From assembly GCA_963625535.1 (NCBI GenBank), contig CAVFUK010000041.1:1-15167 (forward strand): a DNA stretch of 15,167 bases, written 5' to 3'. This document shows positions 7,495 to 14,336 of the stretch, in pieces (the first letter of the stretch is position 1; every line of letters starts with the position of its first letter). This DNA comes from Phocaeicola_A sp963625535 (lineage in GTDB: Bacteria; Bacteroidota; Bacteroidia; Bacteroidales; Bacteroidaceae). The translations under genes were made by a program, and so were the position numbers. The notes beneath the pieces are model-generated. The model saw only the letters and a list, made by a program, of their open reading frames with translations, was not told where the DNA came from and did no database searches.

Positions 7495-7526
7495 CAAACT
7501 TAGCAAAAATCTATGGAATACACGAA
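7495..7526 (-). promoter_or_regulatory. Candidate proximal metG promoter
   Basis: On the minus strand TAAGTTTG (7502-7495) fits the Bacteroides -7 pattern TAnnTTTG exactly. TTCG (7526-7523) lies 20 nt upstream in place of the TTTG -33 box, so that half is weak. Start of transcription would be near 7490, giving a leader of about 110 nt that holds the hairpin at 7419-7484. Confidence 0.45.
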
Positions 7527-7723
7527 CGTAGAGCTATTCTTCCCACTCATAGCCCTCTTTTTTCAGTATCGCAAGTGTTTTCACTTCATCTCAGAAGAGT
7601 AATAGTAAGGAAGAAATTCTATTGAAGAAGGAGACTTTGCAGAACGGCATTCTTCATGTCCGATACATTATTATTAACTTCGGATTTGTGCCAAAGTAGA
7701 CACTTTTCCGAACTTGTTTGGTG

Positions 7724-7755
7724 CAAAGATAGGTTTACTTAGGCGCATCACCAAA
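7724..7755 (-). promoter_or_regulatory. Candidate distal metG promoter
   Basis: On the minus strand TTTG (7755-7752), a 20-nt spacer and TATCTTTG (7731-7724) give a full match to the Bacteroides -33/-7 promoter. Transcription would start near 7720 and run about 340 nt to the metG start. No other minus-strand gene starts in between, so metG is the likely target. Confidence 0.6.
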
Positions 7756-7800
7756 TCTGTTTCACAGAAAGTCGTTCTTAAAAGTGTGGCTGCGGTGCGG

Positions 7801-8355
7801 TCAGTCCGGTTCGGAGAGTGATTGTCCCTTCTTCGTCGGGTAGAAGACGATGAGCTCGGTGGGCTCGTTGCCGCGGTTCTCGCCATAGTGGACCGTCTTC
7901 ACAGTCTCGGCCACAGCGTCGCCGGCGTGCAGCGTGACCTCCTTGCCGTCGGAGGCACGGATGATGGTAAGTTCACCTTTTATGATGTAGCCGTAGGACA
8001 TGATGTCGTGGTGGTGCTGAGGCAGAACGGTGTGAGGAGGTAGGATGACCTTCAGTATCTTCACCAGGGGTTTACCCTTCGGATAGGCAGGCAGTTGCGC
8101 TCCGTCCCAACTCTGTGAGGTGGACAGTAGCTCAATGGATTGTACTTTTGCCTCCACACCCTTCTCCGCTACATCGGCGACGTTCTGCTCGGTGACCTTT
8201 AACGAGTCTGGCTCGGACATCACTGCCACTGGAGACAGCATGCTTGTTCGTGCCTCCGCGCCTGTGCAGAACGGATTGGCGCACAACATCAGTATGGTTG
8301 CTACCGGAGCCGCCAGACGACTGACCTTATTGTTCTTTCTTATCATAGATTGCAT
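7801..8355 (-). CDS. Exported cupin-domain protein
   Basis: The 184-residue product has a short basic start (RKNNKVSRLA) and a hydrophobic core up to about residue 27, then CTGAEA. This predicts export to the periplasm; a lipoprotein is possible because Cys25 and Cys30 lie near the end of the core, but no clean lipobox is seen. Residues about 97-172 form one cupin barrel: motif 1 is PPHTVLPQHHHDIMSYGYIIKGE, with His114-His116 and a Tyr where a metal-binding Glu often sits, and motif 2 is GDAVAETVKTVHYGEN (145-160) with His156. The His set suggests metal binding. Such small cupins can be isomerases, dioxygenases or binding proteins; the sequence does not decide. It stands alone with its own promoter. 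Met4 (8346) is an equally good start, since it removes only three residues ahead of the signal peptide. Confidence 0.85.
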   Translation of the reverse strand: MQSMIRKNNKVSRLAAPVATILMLCANPFCTGAEARTSMLSPVAVMSEPDSLKVTEQNVADVAEKGVEAKVQSIELLSTSQSWDGAQLPAYPKGKPLVKILKVILPPHTVLPQHHHDIMSYGYIIKGELTIIRASDGKEVTLHAGDAVAETVKTVHYGENRGNEPTELIVFYPTKKGQSLSEPD

Positions 8356-8382
8356 CGATTACTTTACTGAATAAGTTTGTGG

Positions 8383-8413
8383 CAAAGATATGCAATATAT
8401 TTTGTATCACAAG
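8383..8413 (-). promoter_or_regulatory. Candidate promoter of the cupin gene
   Basis: On the minus strand TATCTTTG (8390-8383) matches the Bacteroides -7 box, and CTTG (8413-8410), one base off TTTG, lies 19 nt upstream. Transcription would start about 24 nt before the annotated start at 8355. It lies just downstream of the terminator of the DUF5107 unit, so the cupin gene is probably its own unit. Confidence 0.55.
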
Positions 8414-8433
8414 TGTTCGGGGGGAGTATGTGC

Positions 8434-8474
8434 GGGCAAAAAGGAAGCCCCCATATGGTTAGGTATGAGGGCTT
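8434..8474 (-). terminator. Intrinsic terminator of the symporter-DUF5107 unit
   Basis: On the minus strand AAGCCC (8474-8469) pairs with GGGCTT (8450-8445), and after one mismatch CATA (8467-8464) pairs with TATG (8455-8452). The stem is followed by CCTTTTTG (8444-8437). It lies 28 bases after the stop of the DUF5107 gene and is a fair rho-independent terminator. Confidence 0.65.
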
Positions 8475-8501
8475 GGCTATTGAATCTCAGTGATGTCTGT
8501 C

Positions 8502-11500
8502 TCAGCATTCAGGATTCTCGTCGACGAGCGTACGGAACGAGAAGATACCCAGGTGATTGGTGTCGAGCTGCGATGCTTCGTCGAGGTAGCGCAGGGCGTG
8601 GGTGCGGTTGCCCAGCCCGTAGAATCCCAACGCAAGCATGTATTTGCAGTGTATCTGATTCTGTAGGTTGAGGTCACCCTCCCATATCTGCAGGTCGGGC
8701 AGCGACACTGCGAAGTAGTCCATCACCACATGGTCGAACAGGTGGTTCTTGCCATAGTTGGTGAGCCGATAGAAACGGCCGTTGGCTTCGTCGCGGCGGC
8801 CCAACTTCAGCAAGGCAAGTCCCTGGTAGAATATCTTGTCGGGCTTGGCGTCGTTGTAGTACATCGCTGCAGCCGGCTCCTGCGGGCCCTTTGTGGCCTG
8901 CTCCCAGCACAGCCGAGCCTGTTCGTCGTTGCCTAGGGCTTGGTGGCAGATGCCCAGGAAGTAGTAGAAGTCGTTCTCTTGTGCCCCATAGAGTTTGCCT
9001 TCGCCCAGGTTGTGCGGATACTCGAGGCATTGTTGCAACAGGGGTAGGGCCTCGGCATATTTCGACTCGGCGATAAGGCGCTTGGCCAGTTCCACACGAG
9101 CCAACTGGTACTGGGCGGGAATCTTTCCTTCACCGCCCTCCCATGGATGGAAGATGTGTCCGTCTATCAGTTGCATCGCTTTGTGGTGCTGACCGAGAAG
9201 ATTGAGCAGGGTAATCTGTTCGAGCAACAGGTCGTCGCGCTGGGCGATGAGGTCTGTGTGCTTCTCGAGCAATGCTAGTCGTTCGGTGTGGTCGCGGCCC
9301 AGTCGCTTGTAGAGTTGGTCGAGTTCCATCAAGATGCGGGCGTCGCTCTCGTCAAGGCTGAAGGCTCGCTCCATGCACGCTACGGCCTTGTCCGTGTCGT
9401 GATGTTTGTTGAAGTAGGCCAACGCCAGGTTGCGCCACGTGGTGGGAAACTTGTCATCCAGACGTGCGCTCTGCTCCCAGGCTTCTACGGCCACGTCGTA
9501 CTGGCGCTTGTCGTAGTAGAGACATCCCAGGTAGTAATAGGCCTTTGCTCCGGAAGGGTTCTGACTGATGGCCCGACGGAGGGCCAGCACAGCGTCGAGG
9601 CTGTTGGGGAAGCAGTAACGGCTGTCCGCAGTTTCAGCTTCAGTATAGTTACCTATATAATAATAAGTCATAGGCGTGGTAGCCTGGTGCTCGATGGCCA
9701 GTTGCCAGATGGCCTTGGCCTCTTCGGTACACTCCGCGGCTTGGTAGTCGAGGGCCAGTTCATCGTAGTTGTTGGCCATGCCGTGCATCATCTGGCACAT
9801 GGTGTCGAGCAATGCCGTGTCGGCAGTCATCAGGTACTGCTCGTATCGGCATCCGTAGTTGAAGAGGTCTATTTTAAGTGTATCGCTACACAGCTGGAGA
9901 GCCTCTTCGGTGTGGCCCATCTTACGAAGCACGGTAGCTTTCAGTGCCAATGCTTTCTGATTGTGCATTCCATAGACGAGGGCGCGGTCGAGTTCGTCGA
10001 GGGCATCGTCGAGCCGTTCGTCCGCCACGCTCAGCTTGGCAGCCTCAAAGTAGGCGGCGTCGGCAAGTCCCTTTGTCCATGTAGCTTTCCAAAAGAGTTT
10101 GTAGGCTTCTGCCAATCGGCCTTGATACTTCAGACAGATAGCCAGGTTGTAGATTGTCTCACTGTTGTAGGGGTTGGGGTTTCGTTTGGTAATGAGGGAT
10201 ACCGCTTTGCGCAGGTAGGGCTCGGCCTTGTCGAAGCGTGCGCGGCGGATGTACCACAGTCCCATGGCGTTCAGACAGCGAACGTCGTTCGGGTCGCGGC
10301 GCAATGCCTCCTGGTAATAGTCGGTAGCAACATAAGTGGCGTGGCGATATTGTTCGATGTGCTGACCGGTGAGGAACAGTTGCTCGCAGGTCTTTACCTC
10401 CTCGGGCAACAAGGCTGCCTCGGCGGCAGGTGGTGTGGGGCGTATCTCGTCGGGTTCGGGGCTCCAACTGAGCACCTCCCGCTCGCGGCCATACAGTTCT
10501 TTGGTGATGGAGACACTGTCCACGGGTTTCGACGTGGCTATGTGAAGCACCTGCTCCGGGCAGACGTCGTGCCACTCGTCGTTCACAACGATGCCTTCGG
10601 AGCGCAGCGTGATGTGCACGTGCTGGCGGCTCGTAGCAAACAGCATGAACTCATCCTGGGTGACGTTGATGACGAGGTCTTTGCTGGCGTTCTTCACAAT
10701 GCCTAGCTCGCGGTAGGGCATGAAGTATTGGGTGAACTGTTTCTCCTCGTAGGGCATGAGCCACGAGAAGTCGGGTTGGTTCTCGGTATATACACCCGCC
10801 ATCAACTCGATGTACGGACCGTCGGCATCGGTCAGGTTGCGGTCCCAGGCGCGGCCGAAATCGCCGTTGCCCCAGGTCCATTGCTTCTTTCCGGGCGAGA
10901 AGTGGTTGCTGGCCACGTGGAGCATGCCGGCCTGTGTGTCGTTCTCGTAGCCACCTTCAAAGTTGAACTTCGAGTTCACGGCCATGTAGGATGTGGGCAC
11001 AAAGATGTTTTTGTAGTTGGAGATGTCGACACCTGCGGAGTAGTCCATCTTGTAGTATGTGCCTGTGGCGATGGGGAATGAGCTCACGGCTCGTTTGCCA
11101 TGGTCGAACACGGCGTTGACATCCTGTGGGAACACGCTTTGGTAGGCATCGTTCACAGCCACGGCCGGGTTGGCCCACCACAAGAAGGTCTGCGGCACAT
11201 CGGTGCGGTTGTAGAGTCTGCCTTTTATCTCCAGGTAGGCGCAGCCGGGGCGCAGAGTGAAGCCTGCCATACCCTTCTGGTGGAACATCTTCTCCGTCTC
11301 GCTCACCCACACGGTGACCGATCCGTCGGCGTTCTCCTCTATCGTGGAGTCGATGGGCAGATAGGTCGACGGGCGGTGGTGCTGAGGCCAGTTGAACTCG
11401 ATGCCTCCGGATATCCACGGACCGGTGAGCCCCACCAGGGCAGGCTTTATCACGTGGTTGTAGTAGACGAAGTGGCGCTGCTTGATCTTGTCGTAAGCCA

Positions 11501-11738
11501 TCTGCACGCGTCCGCCAAGTTCGGGCAGAATCATCACCTTGATGTATTCGTTCTCCAGCCAGATGGCCTGCCAGTCGTGAGGTGTGGGTGCGTCGGATAT
11601 CTTCTCTATCACAGGATAGGGATAGACCACGCCACTCGACCCTTGATAGACACGCTTCTCGAGAAAGATAGGATTCTTTTCGGGTTCTCCTATTTCATAG
11701 GTCGGTATGGACACCGACTCTCTCCATGCTTTTACCAT
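8502..11738 (-). CDS. DUF5107 domain protein with long TPR array
   Basis: The 1078-residue product has no signal peptide and should be cytoplasmic. Residues about 30-350 form a beta-rich DUF5107 domain that resembles the galactose mutarotase-like fold: IKVMILPELGGRVQMAYDK (66-84) matches the LPE.GGR pattern of aldose epimerase relatives, and GPWISGGIEFNWPQHHRP (106-123) is rich in possible sugar-binding or catalytic residues (Glu114, Trp117, His120, His121). From about residue 450 to the end runs an alpha-helical array of TPR-type repeats, for example DPNDVRCLNAMGLWYIRRARFDKAEPYLRKA and GAKAYYYLGCLYYDKRQYDVAVEAWEQSA. It lies 27 bp after the MFS symporter gene in the same direction, with a terminator behind. 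Its place suggests it acts on the imported sugar, perhaps as a glycoside-active enzyme or epimerase, but the reaction is not known to me. Confidence 0.88.
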   Translation of the reverse strand: MVKAWRESVSIPTYEIGEPEKNPIFLEKRVYQGSSGVVYPYPVIEKISDAPTPHDWQAIWLENEYIKVMILPELGGRVQMAYDKIKQRHFVYYNHVIKPALVGLTGPWISGGIEFNWPQHHRPSTYLPIDSTIEENADGSVTVWVSETEKMFHQKGMAGFTLRPGCAYLEIKGRLYNRTDVPQTFLWWANPAVAVNDAYQSVFPQDVNAVFDHGKRAVSSFPIATGTYYKMDYSAGVDISNYKNIFVPTSYMAVNSKFNFEGGYENDTQAGMLHVASNHFSPGKKQWTWGNGDFGRAWDRNLTDADGPYIELMAGVYTENQPDFSWLMPYEEKQFTQYFMPYRELGIVKNASKDLVINVTQDEFMLFATSRQHVHITLRSEGIVVNDEWHDVCPEQVLHIATSKPVDSVSITKELYGREREVLSWSPEPDEIRPTPPAAEAALLPEEVKTCEQLFLTGQHIEQYRHATYVATDYYQEALRRDPNDVRCLNAMGLWYIRRARFDKAEPYLRKAVSLITKRNPNPYNSETIYNLAICLKYQGRLAEAYKLFWKATWTKGLADAAYFEAAKLSVADERLDDALDELDRALVYGMHNQKALALKATVLRKMGHTEEALQLCSDTLKIDLFNYGCRYEQYLMTADTALLDTMCQMMHGMANNYDELALDYQAAECTEEAKAIWQLAIEHQATTPMTYYYIGNYTEAETADSRYCFPNSLDAVLALRRAISQNPSGAKAYYYLGCLYYDKRQYDVAVEAWEQSARLDDKFPTTWRNLALAYFNKHHDTDKAVACMERAFSLDESDARILMELDQLYKRLGRDHTERLALLEKHTDLIAQRDDLLLEQITLLNLLGQHHKAMQLIDGHIFHPWEGGEGKIPAQYQLARVELAKRLIAESKYAEALPLLQQCLEYPHNLGEGKLYGAQENDFYYFLGICHQALGNDEQARLCWEQATKGPQEPAAAMYYNDAKPDKIFYQGLALLKLGRRDEANGRFYRLTNYGKNHLFDHVVMDYFAVSLPDLQIWEGDLNLQNQIHCKYMLALGFYGLGNRTHALRYLDEASQLDTNHLGIFSFRTLVDENPEC

Positions 11739-11765
11739 AAATGTTGTCTATATGATAGTTGTTAC

Positions 11766-13151
11766 TTATTTTACCAGTTCTTTTTCGAGCTCCTCCAATC
11801 GCTTGCCTTTGGTCTCGGGCAGCAGCAAGAGGATGAAGACAAACCCTAGCAGGCACACGGCACTGTAGATCCAGAAGGTACCGTAGCTGCCCAACGAGCG
11901 GTTGAGGAAGGGGAAGGTGTAGGTGAGCGTAGAGCAGCCGGTCCAAAGGGCGAAGGTGCTCACACCCATAGCCACGGCACGCACTCGGTTGGGAAATATC
12001 TCGGCCAAGAGCACCCATGTGCAGGGGCCCAGCGTCATGGCGTAACAGGCGATGGCGGCCACCACCAGCACAATCATGAAGAAGCCCGTGATGTGGAAAT
12101 AGTAGCAGGCTCCGAGTATGGCGTATATGGCGCAGAGACCGCCGGCACCGATGAGCATCAGCGTCTTGCGTCCCAAGCGGTCGATGGTGTAGATGGCCAC
12201 AAATGTGAACACTACATTGGCTATGCCCGTTATGACGATGTTGAACAGTACGTCGCCTACTGAATAACCAGCCGACTGGAATATCTCCTGGGCGTAATTG
12301 AAGATGACGTTGGTACCGCACCATTGCTGGAACACGGCTATCACGATGCCCAATAGCAGCACCTTGTGCATAGGGCGGGAGAAGAGCATGCGCAGTCCAC
12401 CCTCGTTGGCGCTCTGTTGGCAGGACGACTCGAAAGAGGCGAGCTCCTCACGTGCATAGTCGGTGCCCCCGATGCGGCTGAGTATCTCCGAAGCTTGTTG
12501 GTGACATCCCTTCATGGCGAGCCAACGGGGACTCTCGGGGATGAAGAAGGCCAACACGAAGAACAGTATCGACGGCACAGCGCAGGCCCAAAACATCCAG
12601 CGCCACGCCATCTGTCCGTTCCACGAGGCGGCGATGTCTGCCGGCGTGAAGTCCGCGGGGATAGCGTCGGCTATCTGCCAGTTCACTATTTGCGCAAACA
12701 GTATGCCGAAGACGATGGTGAGCTGGTTGAGCGACACCAAGCGGCCGCGGATGGCGGAGGGAGCCACCTCGGCGATGTACATGGACGAGAGCCCCGATGC
12801 GATGCCGATGCCCACGCCTCCGAAGAATCGGGCTACCAAGAACAGCTCAAACTGATTGAACCATCCCGTTGCCACCGATGACACAAAGAATACCAGTGCC
12901 GATACGATGAGCAGCCGTTTGCGGCCGATGCGGTCGGCTAGCCACCCGCAGGTGCAGGCACCAATGAGGCAGCCGATGAGGGCCATGGTCATGGCCAATC
13001 CTTGCAGGGCTGCCGAGTCGGCAATGCCGAAATAGAGTTCATAGAAAGGTTTAGCACCGCCTATTACCACCCAATCGTAACCGAAGAGTAGTCCGCCCAT
13101 GGCGGACACGAGGCAGATAAAGTACGTGAAGGTCTTATTGAACTGTTTCAT
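11766..13151 (-). CDS. Sugar porter family MFS transporter (sugar:H+ symporter)
   Basis: The 461-residue product has about 12 membrane helices and carries the sugar porter marks: GWLADRIGRKR in loop 2-3 (69-79), RFFGGVGIGIASGLSSMYIAE with EVAPSAIRGRLVSLNQ (108-143, the PS00217-type signature), PESPRWLA ahead of the central loop, DRLGRKTL in loop 8-9 and a final PETKGKRLEELE. This is the family of XylE, GalP and AraE, which bring monosaccharides through the inner membrane with protons. The N-terminal FGYDWVVIGGAKPFYE differs from the common FGYDTGVISG form. It is the first gene of the unit, with the DUF5107/TPR gene 27 bp behind, and is divergent from an AraC regulator 176 bp away. The imported sugar cannot be assigned from sequence. 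Confidence 0.93.
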   Translation of the reverse strand: MKQFNKTFTYFICLVSAMGGLLFGYDWVVIGGAKPFYELYFGIADSAALQGLAMTMALIGCLIGACTCGWLADRIGRKRLLIVSALVFFVSSVATGWFNQFELFLVARFFGGVGIGIASGLSSMYIAEVAPSAIRGRLVSLNQLTIVFGILFAQIVNWQIADAIPADFTPADIAASWNGQMAWRWMFWACAVPSILFFVLAFFIPESPRWLAMKGCHQQASEILSRIGGTDYAREELASFESSCQQSANEGGLRMLFSRPMHKVLLLGIVIAVFQQWCGTNVIFNYAQEIFQSAGYSVGDVLFNIVITGIANVVFTFVAIYTIDRLGRKTLMLIGAGGLCAIYAILGACYYFHITGFFMIVLVVAAIACYAMTLGPCTWVLLAEIFPNRVRAVAMGVSTFALWTGCSTLTYTFPFLNRSLGSYGTFWIYSAVCLLGFVFILLLLPETKGKRLEELEKELVK

Positions 13152-13186
13152 GGATTTGTATAGATTAAGATCATTTCTTTCTGTTG

Positions 13187-13216
13187 CAAAGATGCACCAT
13201 AAACGGGAAGTGCAGG
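13187..13216 (-). promoter_or_regulatory. Weak candidate promoter of the sugar symporter gene
   Basis: On the minus strand CATCTTTG (13194-13187) is one base off the TAnnTTTG -7 box, and no good TTTG lies 18-21 nt upstream (CCTG at 13216-13213 is the nearest). Transcription would start about 32 nt before the symporter ATG. A poor -33 box fits a promoter that needs an activator, such as the divergent AraC protein. One arm of the operator-like repeat (13197-13209) lies in the spacer. Confidence 0.4.
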
Positions 13217-13265
13217 ATGGATTTTCTTATTCCCGTTAATGGACAATATCTTTTCCCGAATAATG
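13197..13265. promoter_or_regulatory. Candidate AraC operator: three TTCCCG-core sites
   Basis: CCATAAACGGGAA (13197-13209) and TTCCCGTTAATGG (13230-13242) form a 13-bp inverted repeat with one mismatch and a 20-bp gap. A third copy of the core, TTCCCGAATAATG (13253-13265), lies 23 bp after the second in the same direction, about two helix turns. All three sit in the 176-bp space between the divergent symporter and AraC genes. Direct pairs about two turns apart are usual for AraC-type dimers. The repeats are seen; the binding protein is inferred. Confidence 0.55.
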
Positions 13266-13266
13266 A

Positions 13267-13298
13267 CCTGTCTATATATATATAAATATGTATCTTTA
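13267..13298 (+). promoter_or_regulatory. Candidate promoter of the AraC regulator
   Basis: TATCTTTA (13291-13298) is one base off the Bacteroides -7 box TAnnTTTG. CCTG (13267-13270) lies 20 nt upstream as a poor -33 box. The spacer is a run of TA steps. Transcription would start about 26 nt before the annotated ATG at 13328. Site three of the repeat array ends one base before the -33 position, which would suit autoregulation. Confidence 0.4.
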
Positions 13299-13327
13299 CA
13301 TCGTTAATCTAAATTGTCCATCAGAAC

Positions 13328-14239
13328 ATGTTGCACCAAAAGGACGGATTTATGGGCGAACGCTCGGTGGTGTTGCCTCAAGTGGCTATAGAGATGCAAA
13401 TGGCCGATCCGCTCGTGTCGAGCCTCTACATCACCGACATCGGCTACTATCCGCATGCTATGAACCACTTCCGCGAGCGCAGGGAGTCCATCAAGCAGAA
13501 TGTGCTCATCTACTGTGTCCGAGGCAAGGGACATTACCGCATCGGCGACGACCCGCAGACCTTAGACATGGATGCGGAGCAGTATGTCATCCTGCCTGCC
13601 GGTAAGCGGCATGTCTACTGGAGCGATGAAGCCGACCCCTGGACCATATATTGGATACATTTTGGTGGAGTGCAGGCCGACTTCTACACACAGGGAGCTT
13701 CCGTCCCGCTGAATGTGAAACCAGGCATGACCTCGCGCATCACGGACCGCAACAATATCTTTGAAGAGATATTCTTCACCATCAACGATGGGTACAGCAT
13801 CGAGAACATGCGTTACGCTTCGTGTCTGTTGCACTATTATCTAGGCTCCATGCGGTTCATCCAACAGTTCCGCAAGGCGGACAACCATAGCGAGAAGTTC
13901 TCACCCGACGCGCTTGTGGATGTGGCCATACACTACATGAAGGAGAACATTGAGCAGCGGTTGCAGCTCGACAATCTCGCCAAGTTTATGGGATACAGCG
14001 TGAGCCACTTCTCGTCGGTGTTCAAGAAGGCTACGGGAGAGAGTCCCATACACTACTTCAATCGTCTGAAGATAGAGCGGGCCTGTTCGTTGCTCTCCAA
14101 CACCACGATGCAAATCAACCAAGTCTGTCATAAGGTGGGTATAGAAGACTGCTACTATTTCTCACGCCTCTTCAGTAAACAGGTCGGCATGTCGCCCAAA
14201 GAGTATCGGACGTTGCACCATTCCGCTACTTCGGAATAA
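13328..14239 (+). CDS. AraC-family transcriptional regulator
   Basis: The 303-residue product has an N-terminal AraC-type cupin sensor (about 30-130): LYITDIGYYPHAMNHFRERRE is followed by QNVLIYCVRGKGHYRIG (57-73) and the motif AEQYVILPAGKRHVYWSDE (83-101). The C-terminal third has two helix-turn-helix units: LDNLAKFMGYSVSHFSSVFKKATG (214-237) and INQVCHKVGIEDCYYFSRLFSKQVG (263-287), ending with the usual MSPKEYR. It should bind a small sugar-like ligand and act on nearby promoters, most likely the divergent symporter and DUF5107 genes and its own. The start at 13328 lies 26 nt after a likely promoter start; a second Met at residue 9 (13352) is the other option. It is convergent with a methyltransferase gene, with a large hairpin between. 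Confidence 0.94.
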   Translation: MLHQKDGFMGERSVVLPQVAIEMQMADPLVSSLYITDIGYYPHAMNHFRERRESIKQNVLIYCVRGKGHYRIGDDPQTLDMDAEQYVILPAGKRHVYWSDEADPWTIYWIHFGGVQADFYTQGASVPLNVKPGMTSRITDRNNIFEEIFFTINDGYSIENMRYASCLLHYYLGSMRFIQQFRKADNHSEKFSPDALVDVAIHYMKENIEQRLQLDNLAKFMGYSVSHFSSVFKKATGESPIHYFNRLKIERACSLLSNTTMQINQVCHKVGIEDCYYFSRLFSKQVGMSPKEYRTLHHSATSE

Positions 14240-14254
14240 CTGCCATTCCCTCTT

Positions 14255-14330
14255 TTATTTTGCCAGATTGCCCTCGGAAGTACCCGATTTGGCAAAATAA
14301 GCGTTCCTTATTTTGCCAAATCGGGTACTT
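14255..14330. repeat. Perfect 24-bp inverted repeat with a third partial arm
   Basis: 14278-14301 and 14307-14330 are exact reverse complements over 24 bp, with a 5-nt loop CGTTC. A third copy of part of the right arm, TTATTTTGCCA, lies at 14255-14265 and could pair with the middle arm at 14290-14300, so two hairpins are possible but not together. The element fills most of the space between the convergent AraC and methyltransferase genes. Confidence 0.9.
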
Positions 14331-14336
14331 TTATTA
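14278..14336 (+). terminator. Strong intrinsic terminator of the AraC gene
   Basis: The 24-bp stem with a 5-nt loop (14278-14330) is followed on the plus strand by TTTTATTAT, starting inside the right arm, which is a good rho-independent signal 38 bp after the AraC stop. On the minus strand the same hairpin starts 3 bases after the methyltransferase stop but lacks a T run, so that side is less certain. Confidence 0.7.

Larger units (their letters stand above)
7379..7800. other. 422-bp intergenic region between cupin gene and metG
   Basis: No convincing gene lies here. The 70-codon minus-strand frame that crosses it (7674-7886) mostly reads basic and Ser/Thr-rich and overlaps the cupin gene, so it is left out. 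The region holds the metG leader inverted repeat (7419-7484) and two candidate metG promoters (7495-7526 and 7724-7755). The middle part, about 7530-7720, is AT-rich with several short direct and inverted words but nothing I can name. No clear terminator for the cupin gene was found near 7800. Confidence 0.6.

Noticed and set aside
7411..7500. T-box riboswitch ahead of metG
   Set aside because: I looked for the conserved UGGNACC-type T-box sequence and the Stem I layout on the minus strand and did not find them; only the simple paired element is supported.
7533..7562. Short hairpin GCTAT/ATAGC followed by a T run on the plus strand
   Set aside because: The stem is only 5 bp with an 11-nt loop, and no plus-strand gene lies upstream to be ended, so chance is the better explanation.
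7674..7886. 70-codon minus-strand frame in the metG upstream region
   Set aside because: Overlaps the end of the cupin gene in another frame, has a run of Ser and Arg, and lies across the distal metG promoter candidate; not protein-like.
8390..8671. 93-codon plus-strand frame across the cupin/DUF5107 gap
   Set aside because: It runs into the DUF5107 gene in antisense, and its start lies in the terminator and promoter region; no coding signal.
9288..10706. 472-codon open frame on the plus strand opposite the DUF5107 gene
   Set aside because: It lies wholly inside a well-supported gene. Its product is rich in Val, Gly and Leu without any domain, as expected for the antisense of a GC-rich gene, and no promoter was seen.
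13273..13290. TA-step run as a microsatellite or phase-variable tract
   Set aside because: The run is short and interrupted, and is well explained as the AT-rich spacer of the AraC promoter; no evidence for length variation from one sequence.
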